Below the pieces are notes generated by a model, which did not search any database, was not told the origin of the DNA, and saw only the letters and a program-made list of their open reading frames with translations. From Leptodactylus fallax (lineage: Eukaryota; Chordata; Amphibia; Anura; Leptodactylidae): DNA of 64,000 bases. Location of the stretch: the NCBI GenBank assembly GCA_947044405.1, contig CAMRHE010000028.1, positions 3,827,501 to 3,891,500 on the forward strand, written 5' to 3'. Of the stretch, positions 49,574 to 60,945 are shown piece by piece. The translations under genes were made by a program, and so were the position numbers. Position 1 is the stretch's first letter; the number at the start of each line of letters is the position of its first letter.

Positions 49574-51284
49574 TTTTGGATTTTTTTTATTCAGATGCCA
49601 CGAAAAAATCATATGAAAACTTACCTCCAAATTTGTCAGTAAGGACCAGGAATAGAGCGGGGACCCATTATAAAATGGGATGGGTCCCCTTTCATTGGTG
49701 ATTGCGGCCTTGGGACCCCACCTTGCTTGGCAATGATGTCCAGCTCATCGTGGAGGATCGTGGACCCCCAGGAGTGATAAGAACATACCGAAAACTTTGG
49801 AGTCCTTTAAAGTGAGTGTCCAAATCCTCATGACCTATAAATGTATCTACATTTTCTTAAAAACTATAAAAATCATTTACAGCGGCCTGCAGGGAGAGTC
49901 AGACACCTGAGCTCCTCCGGCTACACCTAATATGTGATCTGCTCATCAATCTTGTCCTCCTGGGGCTTCTGCCTAGAAATGATTTCAGTTCCATTAAATC
50001 TCATTTATGGGTTTTCCCGACTGTTTCCTGCCAGTACGTCATAGCAGGGTCACAAGTGAATCTAATATTTTGCTTATTTTTGATCAAAACATCTAACCAT
50101 CAAAAATTCACAAAAAACATCTAAAACGGAATGACCCAAACAGGTGGTGTGAATTGTGTTCAGGTGAATATATGGCCCAGCTATGGTCCTGTCCTATGGC
50201 ACTGTACGGTGTCTTCGTGTCCTATGGGAGTGTGTAAGAGGCACAAAACCTCCATTCTGGGTCATAGGAAAATGTTAAATTTCCTGCAACTCCTCCACCC
50301 CTACATCCTGTATAGAGAGGGAAACCACAGGGGTCTTCTATTTCTACGGCCAGGCCTGTAGAGTCAGAACAGGACTGCAAATATAGGAAGCAATAAAATA
50401 ATCTGATGTGGAGGTCTCTACATCATACAAAATACGCAGCATAGCTCTGTGTTGTGGGCGCCATGATGGAAGCCTGACTAGACCTCATTCTAGTTACTGC
50501 TGTCCATCATGTGACAAATCTGGCATGGATGTCGTTCCCTTTTTTTTGTGGCGGAGGAAAACAACCCAGATGTTCTGCGCTGATGTGAACAGAGCCCTAT
50601 GATCCTATATGTCCCGTAAAATGCAAACTGGGAACAAAAAGTGTAGGCTTTCTGGATTGTTGGGTATAGAGTTTCCAGATTATTAGGTATCCACTACAGA
50701 TTTTTTTTTTTTTCTTTTTTTCTTACTATTTTTGTATTGTGCATGTAATATGTTTCTGTTTTACAGATATAGAATAATAATGTAATACATGAAGTGTGGC
50801 TTCTGGGTATTGTTGTAGGATATTTTCAAGAGTCAGAATCAATAGTTTTGCAATAAATGTTGAAATGCAAACAGCAGAGTAGAGAGATGTGAAGTAACTG
50901 TACACAGGTGTATTGCGTGTCTGTGCCGCGGGGACAATGTCACACAATGTGCAGGGACCGTCCTATAAGCTCCCTCTTAGATCACCTTACAGTCTCAGTG
51001 CTGTGTTTGCTCTCCGTCCTGAAGAGGTTTGTCTTTCTCTGTGTTCTTGAAGGCAATCAGACAGTTAACAAGAGGAGCATTAAAGAAACTGGGGCAATCC
51101 TGAGTGATCTGCTGGGGGGGCGGCAGAGAAGTGTGGGTATAGGGGGCCACATTGTCCTACTACTTTAGGAATACTTTATGGCATTCAATCATAACCATAA
51201 AAGTGCAGGATTATCAGACCTTCTGGATTAGCAGATGCCGGATTAAAGGAATTGTATATATTATTTATATTACAGTGATCAGGC
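49574..51284. other. intergenic DNA
   Basis: 1.7 kb without recognised genes or clear elements; a T run at 50700-50720. Confidence 0.5.
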
Positions 51285-51880
51285 CTATATAATTTTTTTT
51301 TAGTTAGTTTTTTTTAAATGTTTGCTTTATTTTTTAAATATTTTATTAATTTTTATTGTTTATTATTTTTGATTATTATTATTTTTAGGACTATTATTAT
51401 TAGAATATCTCCGCTTTATGCAGGTAGCTTGTAGGCAGGCAGTGTCCCAACCAAGGATTATTATTATTATAACTATTATAATAATATATATATTATTTTA
51501 GTATTTTATCATTATTATTAGATCTGTTTATTAGTATTATTATGACTATTATTATAAATGTTATTCATTTTATTATTTTATTTATTATTATTATTAATAA
51601 TAATAATAATAATAATAATATTTTTATTACTACTATTATTGCTATCAGAATATCTCAGTTTTCTGCCAGTGTCTTGTAGGCAGGCTGTGTCCTGACCAGG
51701 GATATGGGGCCTTTTATTATTATAATTACTATTATTATTATTATTATTATTATTATTTATTATTATTATTATTAATGTATCTCAGCTTATTAGTATTCCT
51801 AATATTATTATTTATTATTATTATTATTTATTATTTTATGTTTATTATTTTTAGGATTTCTTACTACTATTATTACTATT
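51285..51880. repeat. ATT/AAT-rich microsatellite region
   Basis: Long stretches of (ATT)n, (TTA)n and (AAT)n between short spacers; two spacers repeat (tttatgcaggtagcttgtag at 51415 and ttctgccagtgtcttgtagg at 51660, each followed by caggc), so a larger unit of about 240 bases was duplicated. Confidence 0.85.
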
Positions 51881-53947
51881 ATTTCTATATATTTGGTCCT
51901 TAGGGCTAAAGGTTAATGTCTAGCTTGTGACTCATTTTGGAGTTGATGGAGACCCCCATTTCCAGAGATACACATGGGGGGGAATTTATCAACCCTTCCC
52001 TTGTTAATGTGGTTCACCTTTGGCCCTCAGCCCTTTCCTGTGCCAAAGATGCGTCACATTGTTCTTCTGCACCCTGCTCGCCACTTTTTATGACAATGCA
52101 GAGTGAGGACGACTCGGCCCAGCTCGGGACAGAACGCCAGCCCTAGTAAATCTGCCCCATTATGTGTGGTTTTATGTGGGCTGCTCGGCCTGTGTTACTT
52201 TTTATTGATTCCTGTAAATACGCGTCTTGGAATCTGTTCAGACACAAACAAATAATCACAGAGCAAAACATTCCTCTAAGATGTGTCACTGGCCCACTCA
52301 GCAAATACCGAGGCTGAAGTTCCTGTGAATCCCTGCTGTGACACATCTTCACGCCATTTCCTTCTACTTCTGGTCTTTACAGTTAGCTCAGCTATATCTG
52401 TGTGAAAAGCGACTTATTCACCGCTACGGACATGTCTGTTTCAGTAAAGTAAATTCCTGGTGCATCTTTACTTAGACATCTGACTTTTGTTGTTCTTCTG
52501 CTATTCTTCCTGGACATGTCCTGATGGCTAACCCACTGCGATGTGTTCCTGTGTCCCTAGTGTGAGCCTACAGTACATTCACACAACTCATTTACCGACA
52601 TTGAAATGAATGCGGCCCTGTTTCCAAACATTTCCAAGAGGAAGAACAGAGGAACCGCATAATGTTGAGTTCGAACAGAAGATGCCTATAAATGATTTCA
52701 TGTGGATTGCAACTGGTCCTCTTAAAAATCACAATTTTGCCAAGAAAATTGTGAAAATGTGTCCTGCATACGACATGCTGGAGTTTTGGATGGACTTTTT
52801 TGAGTTCTGCTCTTCCAATGTCTATCATTAATGACATAGTCATTTTGCAGCAATTATTTCGCCGCCAACCCCCGCCATGCTGATATGTCACAGCTGCTGG
52901 GTGTGCGGTGATTGAAGTAAAGTGATGATTCTTGTATCTTGGCGGTGACAACTGCGGCGCAATAATTGTATGACACTGATTTAATGAGGCCGCTTGTCAG
53001 CGAGCATCTGTTCCCTGCCGAAAAAAATTAGCATGTTGTTTGATTGCCGATGATCTGAGCCTTATGTGGGAGCGATTGTTTGCTGTTATCAGCCACAGGT
53101 TTAGTAAAGGCTCATTTATATGTAACAGTTTTAATTAGCAATTAGGAATAGATGAAATTCTAAATTGTTTCATCCTCCAGATGGATCTTACACCTTTACC
53201 TAAAGTGAATCACCGCCATACAAGCGGGAAATCTATTTTAGGCTAATGCAGTAGCGAAAATATGTTTTTGATTTTTTGTTTTGTTTTTGGGGTTTTTTTG
53301 TGCAGGTTTTTCATTGTTTTTGCTGTGCTTTTTTTTCTGCATTTTTTTTTTTTTATTTTTTTTTATTTTATTAAAAAATATAAGGAAACCGTTCATGATT
53401 CTACACACTTTACTAAAAACGAAGCTTCACCACAATATGTGCATGAGATAAACCAGAATCTCATTTTTATTTTATTTAATTTTTGCTGTGGAATCCTGAG
53501 CGTCTTTTCCTATAGATTTAATAGGGGAAATAAAAATGTAGAGAAAACTGCAGCAAAAATTCAATGAAAACCAGTAAAGTGAATGTACTCCCAGTGGTTT
53601 GGCGGCAACATTTTTGCCGGTGGCTAACCCACTGCGGCATAGTGGATGAGACCTCACCAAATCTCATCTACATGCTGCAACTCAAATCCGAACCACAAAG
53701 TGACCTGCAGCATGTCAAGAAGTGCTGCGAGTTTTACCAGCTGCACTTAAAGGGGTTGTCCAGCCGCAAATTGATTTTTCATAATGATAACCTATCCACA
53801 TATTATCATTTTATTTACACTAAACAATCACAACAATGTTGGACTTTCCCTTTTTATCATTTCAGGTGCACAAACATCCTATAGACAAGATTTCATGCCC
53901 CCCCTAGGGTAACACTAGCACAGTAACCCCCAATATCACATGGACAT
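51881..53947. other. intergenic DNA with a candidate conserved element
   Basis: 2.1 kb. About 52850-53240 contains paired homeodomain cores TAATTAGCAATTAG at 53132-53145 and sequence unlike the surrounding repeats. 53255-53400 is T-rich. About 53745 starts a short aaaggggttgtccagccgca fragment. No coding exon. Confidence 0.45.
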
Positions 53948-54362
53948 TAAAGTGAACCTGTCTCCTCTCTTGACATGTCTATTTTAGTAAATTCCTGTAC
54001 TTTTTTTTTTTTTTTTTTTTTTTTAAACAATTCTTCAGCATTTTTCTTTCAGAAGATAATGTAGTACTGTTCCTCTGTTACTCCTACTAGAAATTTCTGA
54101 TTAAATTGACAATTGAGTGATAGCAGATGGGACCATGTCACACACCCCGACATTATACAGTCAGGGCTGCCAATCTAAGTAGAAACACACTTTTGACTAA
54201 CAAAATGTAACATACAGTTGTTCATTTATTCATAAATTTCTAGGAGGAATAACAGAGGAACAGCAAAACACAGAATTATAAGAAAAGATGCTCAGGAATT
54301 GTTATTTCTTGGGGTATGTACTTAAACCGAGCAGTCAGGAGAGGTGAGAGGTGCTCTTATAG
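53948..54362. repeat. MITE-like repeat family C, copy 2
   Basis: Begins ttaaagtgaacctgtctcct then ctcttgacatgtct, holds a T run at 54001-54024, has ttctaggaggaataacagag inside, and ends cagtcaggagaggtgag. The inside is itself foldback (ctgttactcctactagaaat against atttctaggaggaataacag). Confidence 0.7.
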
Positions 54363-54871
54363 TGGGATGATACTTATAGTTATAGGATGAGATGTATGCG
54401 TTTTCTTCGTTTCGTCCCCCAAGAGCACATGGAACAGCTGAGGAGCCCCATTTGGTGACTTTGCTCTTTGATGATTTCTGTACCTTCTATATATAAACTA
54501 CAGTGAGGTCAGGGAATTGCTAAAATACCTCCGTGTCATACAGAGAAGCGTAAAGGCTCGTTCACACTTGGTGGTTATTGGTCAGACTGGAAGATGAATG
54601 AATGCCTGTCATCCAATGGTTGGGAGATATGCAAAGGAAGGCAACAATCGCTTCTCGTAAAGGACCTGTAGACGAGGCTGACATCCAGGGGCGGACGTAT
54701 CATGGCCAGGCGATGTATTAAGTAACATGTACTATTGAATTTCACTGCGCCGAATACTGGTCAACTCTTAGACATAAAAAGGGGTTTTCCCATGAACATA
54801 ACCAAATTTAGATTTATAGACGATTAATAGTTAAACATTTTTGCAAATTAAAAATTTTGCAGGGTTAAGTC

Positions 54872-55200
54872 TAAGGCCCCATGTAGCGGGCCACAGCGAA
54901 AAAGTGCTGCGGGAAAACCTGGCACGGAAATGCATCACGGTTTTTCCTGCAGCGCTTTTCTCAGAAAGTCCGCAGAGGTTTCCTCTGTGGACTTTCTGCT
55001 TCCATTATACCTATAGGGAAACCGCCGGCGTTTCCGTAGGTATAATTGACATGCTGTGATTTCCAAAACCGCAATGGTTTTTGAAATTGCAGCATTTCCG
55101 CTGCACGTATTTTTCGGCGAATCCCATCCACTTTGCAGGGACTTGTAAAATGCCACAGTTTTTCCCATGGTGTTTACGCCACGTGAGGCCCTGGCCTTAA
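54872..55200 (+). repeat. interspersed repeat family A, copy 5 (best preserved)
   Basis: From ctaaggccccatgtagcggg to cacgtgaggccctggcctta, about 330 bp with imperfect terminal inverted repeats (ctaaggcc...gtagcg against cgccacgtgaggcc...ggcctta). Interior gactttctgcttccattata and ttccgtaggtataattgaca. Used here as the orientation reference for family A. Confidence 0.8.
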
Positions 55201-56561
55201 AGATTTCCTCTAACCCATAGTATCATCTGTACTCGTACATGTAGTGTCCCACCTGGACATAAGGAAGTTCATGGGAAATCCTAGTTCCAAGCGCTAGGGC
55301 CCCATAGTGTTCTTACACAGAGACCCTCTGCCATACGTATCCATCTCTGCTAATGTCTCACGTTTTGTACACCGCCCTGTTATAGGATATAGATGTGATT
55401 GAAAATGTGCAACCCTGTGAGCGGGTTATTTCCAGGCCTGGGTGTACAGGCAATGGAGCCCTGGGCTTACAATTATTAGCCAATTATTTGCAGAGTGTAA
55501 AAACCCCCGGTGGTCTAGGGGAGTGGAGGGGTTCATTGTAAATTGAAATTCATGGTGGTGTAACACTGGTCATACACCGCTTAGAATAATCCATGGTGGT
55601 GACACAACTCACCACTATGGGCTCCCCCCGATCTCCGGGGCCCCATGTAATTGTCTGGGTTGCGTTATGGACAAATCGGCTCCTGATACCAATGTACACC
55701 GGGATGTCCTATGATGTCTTTGTACATTGTTTTTGTGCTACGTCACCTTCTTCTCAGTGCAGTAGCCGGCAGCAGGACACATTTTCTGAAAGCCCCTCTA
55801 GCAAGGATCAACCCTGCCAACATTTTGACATTTTCTCTCTCCATAAATATCTCCAGCTCATCCTTGACCTGATTTTCCATCACAATGTGACATGTTTTCT
55901 GCTGAAGATGATTGAGATAGACAAGGTGTCCCGAGATCTTCAGAAACCTAGTGCTCTACAGGAACCTGCTTGGGGGGTCATGCAGAAGAAGGCCGCAGCC
56001 CGAGCTGTCACTTAGGGTGTGAAACATTGGGAAAATATTGAGGAAAGAGGAAAAAAAAGAGATAAAACCCCAACCTCTGCAATATGTTATGGATAATGTT
56101 ACTTTTTTTACTCAAAGGATGCATTCTGGAGACAAAAATTCTGAGAAACATATAAGGATAAGTTCAAACGGTGAAAAATGAAGATATATTCTTCTACATT
56201 TTTTGTGGCTGTCGCAGCGGAATCCGCAGACAGAGCGAGCAGGACGCTTACTTTTCTCAGCGTCCTGCTGTGATCCTTGCCTCCCATTGAAAACAATGGG
56301 AAGCAGATCGGGGGTGGAATCTGCCGCGGATTTGGGGATGGAAATTCCTACATGTGAATGTACCCTCAATCATTGGCCAAAAATCTTCCTTTGACCCCAT
56401 AAACCCAAAAGAACAAGCATGTTCAATAAGCTGCATTTCATTTGGGGAAATGAAGTATAAGAAGGTTTCTGATGAATTTATGACTGATGATATCGATGTG
56501 TTTAGGTTTAGGCTCATTCATACAACCATATTACTATTGTTATAACTGGGGAAAGATAAGA
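55201..56561. other. intergenic DNA
   Basis: 1.4 kb. An open frame at 55593-56015 (140 codons) has no recognisable product. About 56210-56370 matches the core of the MITE at 27011 (cagcgtcctgctgtgatcc, tacatgtgaatgtaccct). Confidence 0.5.
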
Positions 56562-57240
56562 TGATCTGCTGTGACTGCTAGGAAAAGTAAAGGGGAGACC
56601 TGCTGTGACAGCTAGGGGAGTAAAGGGGGGACCTGCTGTGACAGCTAGGGGAGTAAAGGGGGTCTGCTGTGACTGTTAGGGAAGTGGAGGGGTCTGCTGT
56701 GACTGATAGGGGAGTAAAGGGGGCCTGCTGTGACTAATAGGGGAGTAGAGGGGGCCTACTGTGACTAATAGGGGAGTAGAGGGGGCCTGCTGTGACTGTT
56801 AGGGAAGTAGAGGGGGCCTGCTGTGACTGTTAGGGAAGTGGAGGGGGCCTGCTGTGACTAATAGGAGAGTAGAGGGGGCCTGCTGTTACTAATAGGGGAG
56901 TAGAGGGGGCCTGCTGTGACTGCTAGGGAAGTGGAGGGGGCCTGCTGTGACTGATAGGGGAGTAGAGGGGGGGGGCCTGCTGTGACTGTTAGGGAAGTAA
57001 AGTGGGCCTGCTGTGACTGTTAGGGAAGTAGAGGGGGCCTGCTGTGACTAATAGGGGAGTAAAGGGGCATGCTGTGACTACTTGGGAAGTAAAAGGGTCC
57101 GACTTTGACATAAGGAAGTAGAGGGAACCTGTTGTGACTGCTAGGGGGAGTAGAGTGGAGCTTGCTATGACTGCTAGGGGAGTAACAGGGCCTGCTGTGA
57201 CTAATAGGGGAGTAAAGGGGGCCTGCTAGGGAAGTAGAGA
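56562..57240 (+). repeat. 31-bp G-rich minisatellite, ~22 copies
   Basis: Units gggggcctgctgtgactgtt then agggaagtaga, alternating with variants having aataggggagtagag. The purine-rich strand is plus, with GGGGG in most units. Variation between units is by point changes and 1-3-base indels. Confidence 0.9.
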
Positions 57241-60071
57241 AAGAGCGGCTGTAGTGCTTATTGAGGAAGTAGAAGCTGCTATGCCTAGTGAAAAAGTGGA
57301 GGCACTACCAAAAAACATGGGGTTGGGGTACATCTGTAACTACCAAGGAGAACTATATTCTGACTTCCAGGGGTTGTGGCAAAAAAGCGATATAATCAAG
57401 TCTCTATGAGTGATTGACACATCAATTGCCCCTCAGCCTGGGTGTTCGGGTGCCCTTACAGCTTGTCTTTCTGGCTTTGTCCTTCTTTGGGGCTTTTTCA
57501 GTGTAAGGATACAACTTTTTGCAGCCCCCCCAGTGCCTTAGTTTGCTGTTTTTGTAATTCTTCAGTACTTTGCTAAACCTCTTGGGTCCCTTTACTGACT
57601 GCTGCGTCTTCGTCTTTGTCCATGGTTTAACCCTCTACGTGACGCAAGTGTACACCTTACATTAGAAGCCGCTGGAGCAGAGGTCATAGATCACACTGAA
57701 GACTCCTCATCTCCAGGGCTTGACCCACAATCACCATCTCACTGCCGAGGAAGCCATAAATCAGGATCTGTACAGACTTGCCACCATGGATGAGCTCTGA
57801 GGCTTTCAGCTTTACCTGCTTTTCTGAAAGAAATGAAAATCGTCCTTTATAATGGGAAAGTGCTCGGCGGTTCTGTCTCTCCCTCAATACCTTTTTGTTG
57901 GTGTCCTTTTGTGGTCTGATTTCTGGTAATAAAATCCCTTTTCTTTTGTTCTGCCGGAGATGATAGACACGCCTTGTTATTCTAGAACTTTTTGACCTTT
58001 CATTAGAGGATAAGAGTCAGTTACTGGGGGTCTGGAAATTCCTGTCTGTACCCCAGGAATTCACAATGACCTAAAAATATGCCCTATAAAAGCTTTGCTC
58101 CCCCTGGAGGCAGGTGCAGGACCATCCTTGTAATTGCAACAAGGGGGCATTTGCCTGCAGGGACAAATATTCAGATGGCATCCCTGAAACAGCCTTAGGC
58201 CTCCTGACATGATAGAGCTATGGCCGACATTTATCACCTAGAAAGTGGCCAGCAATGCGTTTCAACTTGGCGAACGCAGAATCTGCACCCTGATCGCCAC
58301 TTTTTTAGATGGATGGCGCAGTGGGCGAGGAGCCTGCTCCGCCAGATTTACTATAACTCACGTCAGAAAACTGGCATGAATTATACTACAATTCATGTCA
58401 ATTAAGCCACACCGACGCACGCTACAATTACTAAGAGGCTGGGGGCCCATTCTGGCCAGGCGCGCGTCTGTCGGGGGAACCCATTAAGACTGGTGTAAGA
58501 ATCCTAGTCTTAATAAATCCCCCCTACGTGTATGGAGCTTGCACAACCTCTATGTGCTTCGTGCAGCTATCACATCCTAGTCGCAATGTTTTTGAAATGT
58601 ATACTGTACAAATATATATCCTTATATTTGGATCCAAAGCCCAGTGGCTTCACAGCTCAGTCCCATTCAAGTGAATGGGCTGAGCTGCAGCACAACCACT
58701 ATACAATGTATGGCGCTGCGCTTGGTAAGTAGTGAAGAGTCCCCACCTTAATGCTGCTGCCTCTTCAAACAGCTGATCAGCTGGGGGCCTGGGTATCGGG
58801 CTGCGGGAAAATACAAGAGTCTGAGTCCTGTCCTGCTTTTACATAACATCTGCACTTTTTTGGGCTAGGATATACCGAATTTGCTGTAATTGTTACTGAA
58901 AATTTGCAACAATCCTGGCAAATTCTGGACTGTTGACAAGTATGCAAGTGTTCCTTACACTACCAAAGTTATGGCAGCTGAAGGACCGGCCGATCATCTA
59001 ATGTATATACAATGTTCCTCCAGTCAGGTATGAGCATAAAAAATAAAGGATTGGGCATGTTGAATTTCAACCAGCATGGTCCTTTGATATAAGGAAGATA
59101 AGCCGCCATTAAAGGAGTCTGGCAGTGGCTTACTAACCATTCCAAATTGAAAACACATGCACACTTGGCTGACCCAAGCATGCATGTGCATGAGGAGTTT
59201 GTTTAGAATAGCTGTCACCCGAAAAAGTGTTAGTGGAATCATATGGAAGTTTACAAAAGCGACTATATGGCTGCCTGTAAAAAGGAGGAAGTCCTTTATG
59301 GCAGGTCAGGAATTTATAATTGGGCCTTTTCTTCTCCCGAGGTGTTTTTTACACCGGAAATTAACCCTACAAAGGAAAAAAGTTGATTCTCCATGTGATA
59401 GCGGCTTTAGCATCCTGCATGAACTCTTCTAGGGCTTGGCTAAAGATCTGGGAGGTCTCACCTTAAATACCTAGTCACCGGCCCCCAAGAACTTGGTCCA
59501 TTTAGTATGGCTTTCAGATATGAAAGGGTCATGGGAAATCTCCAATATCTGCAGCCCCCCTCCCCTAAAAGCAACAATGAAGTACAATAGGGGTATGACA
59601 TACTTGGATTTTAATTCTAATTATTCCAACATGTTATTAAAGTATAAGATATCAGAAGGAAAAACGTCTTATTAGGTGTTCTGTTGTCTGCGTAATGAGG
59701 GGTGGGGGGGATAAAACAATGATCTCCAGTGTTTATCCAAGACAATATATCCCTGTCAACAACGGTGGCGAGAACAAAGTCCGTCTGGTGTAATTATGGT
59801 GTAATGTTCTGCGAGGATATGGAGGGAACTGTGAAAATCGCCATCACTTCCGTATTTTTATATTTTTATAATTTATTGTCTATTATAACAGTTTTGAAAC
59901 AAACTTCTGAGCGGTATCATTAATTAAAATCTACATAATATGATAAGTAGGGAGATAAAGTCTTATGCAGTGCTCAGGCGGGATGATTTCTGCATCAGTC
60001 ACGCTAAATTTAGAATTCTGTTGGTCTCTTGTCACCAGAGAGCAGTGCATTATGGGAGCTCATATAGTTAA
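57241..60071. other. intergenic DNA
   Basis: 2.8 kb. About 58630-58800 is a family F fragment (cattcaagtgaatgggctga, caatgtatggcgctgcgctt). About 58195-58530 resembles another MITE. An unassigned minus-strand open frame lies at 57684-57972. No gene recognised. Confidence 0.5.
57684..57972 (-). other. unassigned open reading frame
   Basis: About 95 codons open on the minus strand up to TGA at 57684-57686, containing LSEKQVKLKASELIHGGKSV and ending EMRSLQCDL. The last 45 codons favour C/G at third positions, unlike the AT-rich surroundings. A splice-acceptor-like catttctttcag precedes AAAAGCAG. I do not recognise the product; it may be a chance frame, an exon or a decayed element. Confidence 0.2.
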
Positions 60072-60310
60072 AGGGGTCTTAAATATTGATGAGCGGTCAT
60101 CAATACCTGATCTATGGGGGTCAAACACCCAGGACCATAACAGATCAGCATTCAGGTGAGTACTGCGGCCTCTTCACTTAATACCAAGCATAGCGCTGTA
60201 CTTGGCTATACTTGGTATTGCAACTCAGCCCTATTCACTTGAATGGGACTGAGCTGATGCTGTAACGTGACATCATAGGCACATGGAAGAGGCTGCAGCA
60301 CATGTAAGCG
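60072..60310. repeat. MITE-like repeat family F, copy 5
   Basis: Starts aaaggggtcttaaatattga, contains ccctattcacttgaatggga and gactgagctgatgctgtaac, and ends near gcgctgtgg. Same plan as 14262-14600. Confidence 0.6.
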
Positions 60311-60664
60311 CTGTGGTGTACACGGATATGAGGGAGTAAAGCGGGATTGGACATGTTGAACGTCTACATGTTTGATCCTCTCTTGACATAGAAAATTAGC
60401 TGCCGCCAGCTACTGTGAATATACATGGGATGTATGGAGGAATAGGTTGCCAGACAGAGGTGTATAGGCAGCTTTAAAGCTAATCTGTTAGGTCACACGT
60501 CTGACAACAGACTGGAGACAATTTGCTGTCTGTTTCCAAGGGCAACCAACAGAATTTTAAAAGCAGCTATGTGTTTGAATTGAGGAAACCATAATAAATA
60601 ACTCTAGACTGGCCCCCAAACTGCCCTTGTTGCCTATAGCAACCTGCCAGCAACTTTCATTTTT

Positions 60665-60945
60665 AAAGGAGTTTTTTGGCCCTAATTGAATTTCCATACT
60701 GATAACCTATCTACAGGATGGGTCCTCAGTATGTGATTCGTCAGAGTCTTTCACCCGGATCCTGCACAGATCAGCTGTTGGAGCCCCGTCCATGCCACCT
60801 GTCCACTAGCTACTTTCGGCACCTGAAGGTTGCAAGAACAGAAGATTCCTTGCAGGGTCCAGGTGTCGGCTCCCTACAGATCACAGGATAGGTCATTAGT
60901 ATGAAAATTCCATTTGGGGTGGAAAACCCCTTTAACGTCTGGAGA
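60665..60945. mobile_element. MITE with AAAGGRGTTTTTT termini (family G)
   Basis: Left aaaggagttttttggccct then aattgaatttccatactgat; right atgaaaattccatttggggt then ggaaaacccctttaac. Long imperfect inverted repeats. A partial relative is at about 8635-8720. Confidence 0.75.

Noticed and set aside
53262..53567. Phe-rich hydrophobic 101-codon frame, possible signal peptide for a LYPD6-like protein
   Set aside because: Generated by T homopolymers; it lacks the Cys pattern of the Ly6/uPAR fold downstream.
55593..56015. 140-codon frame as a gene
   Set aside because: No recognisable domain, no splice or promoter context and a mixed composition; probably chance.
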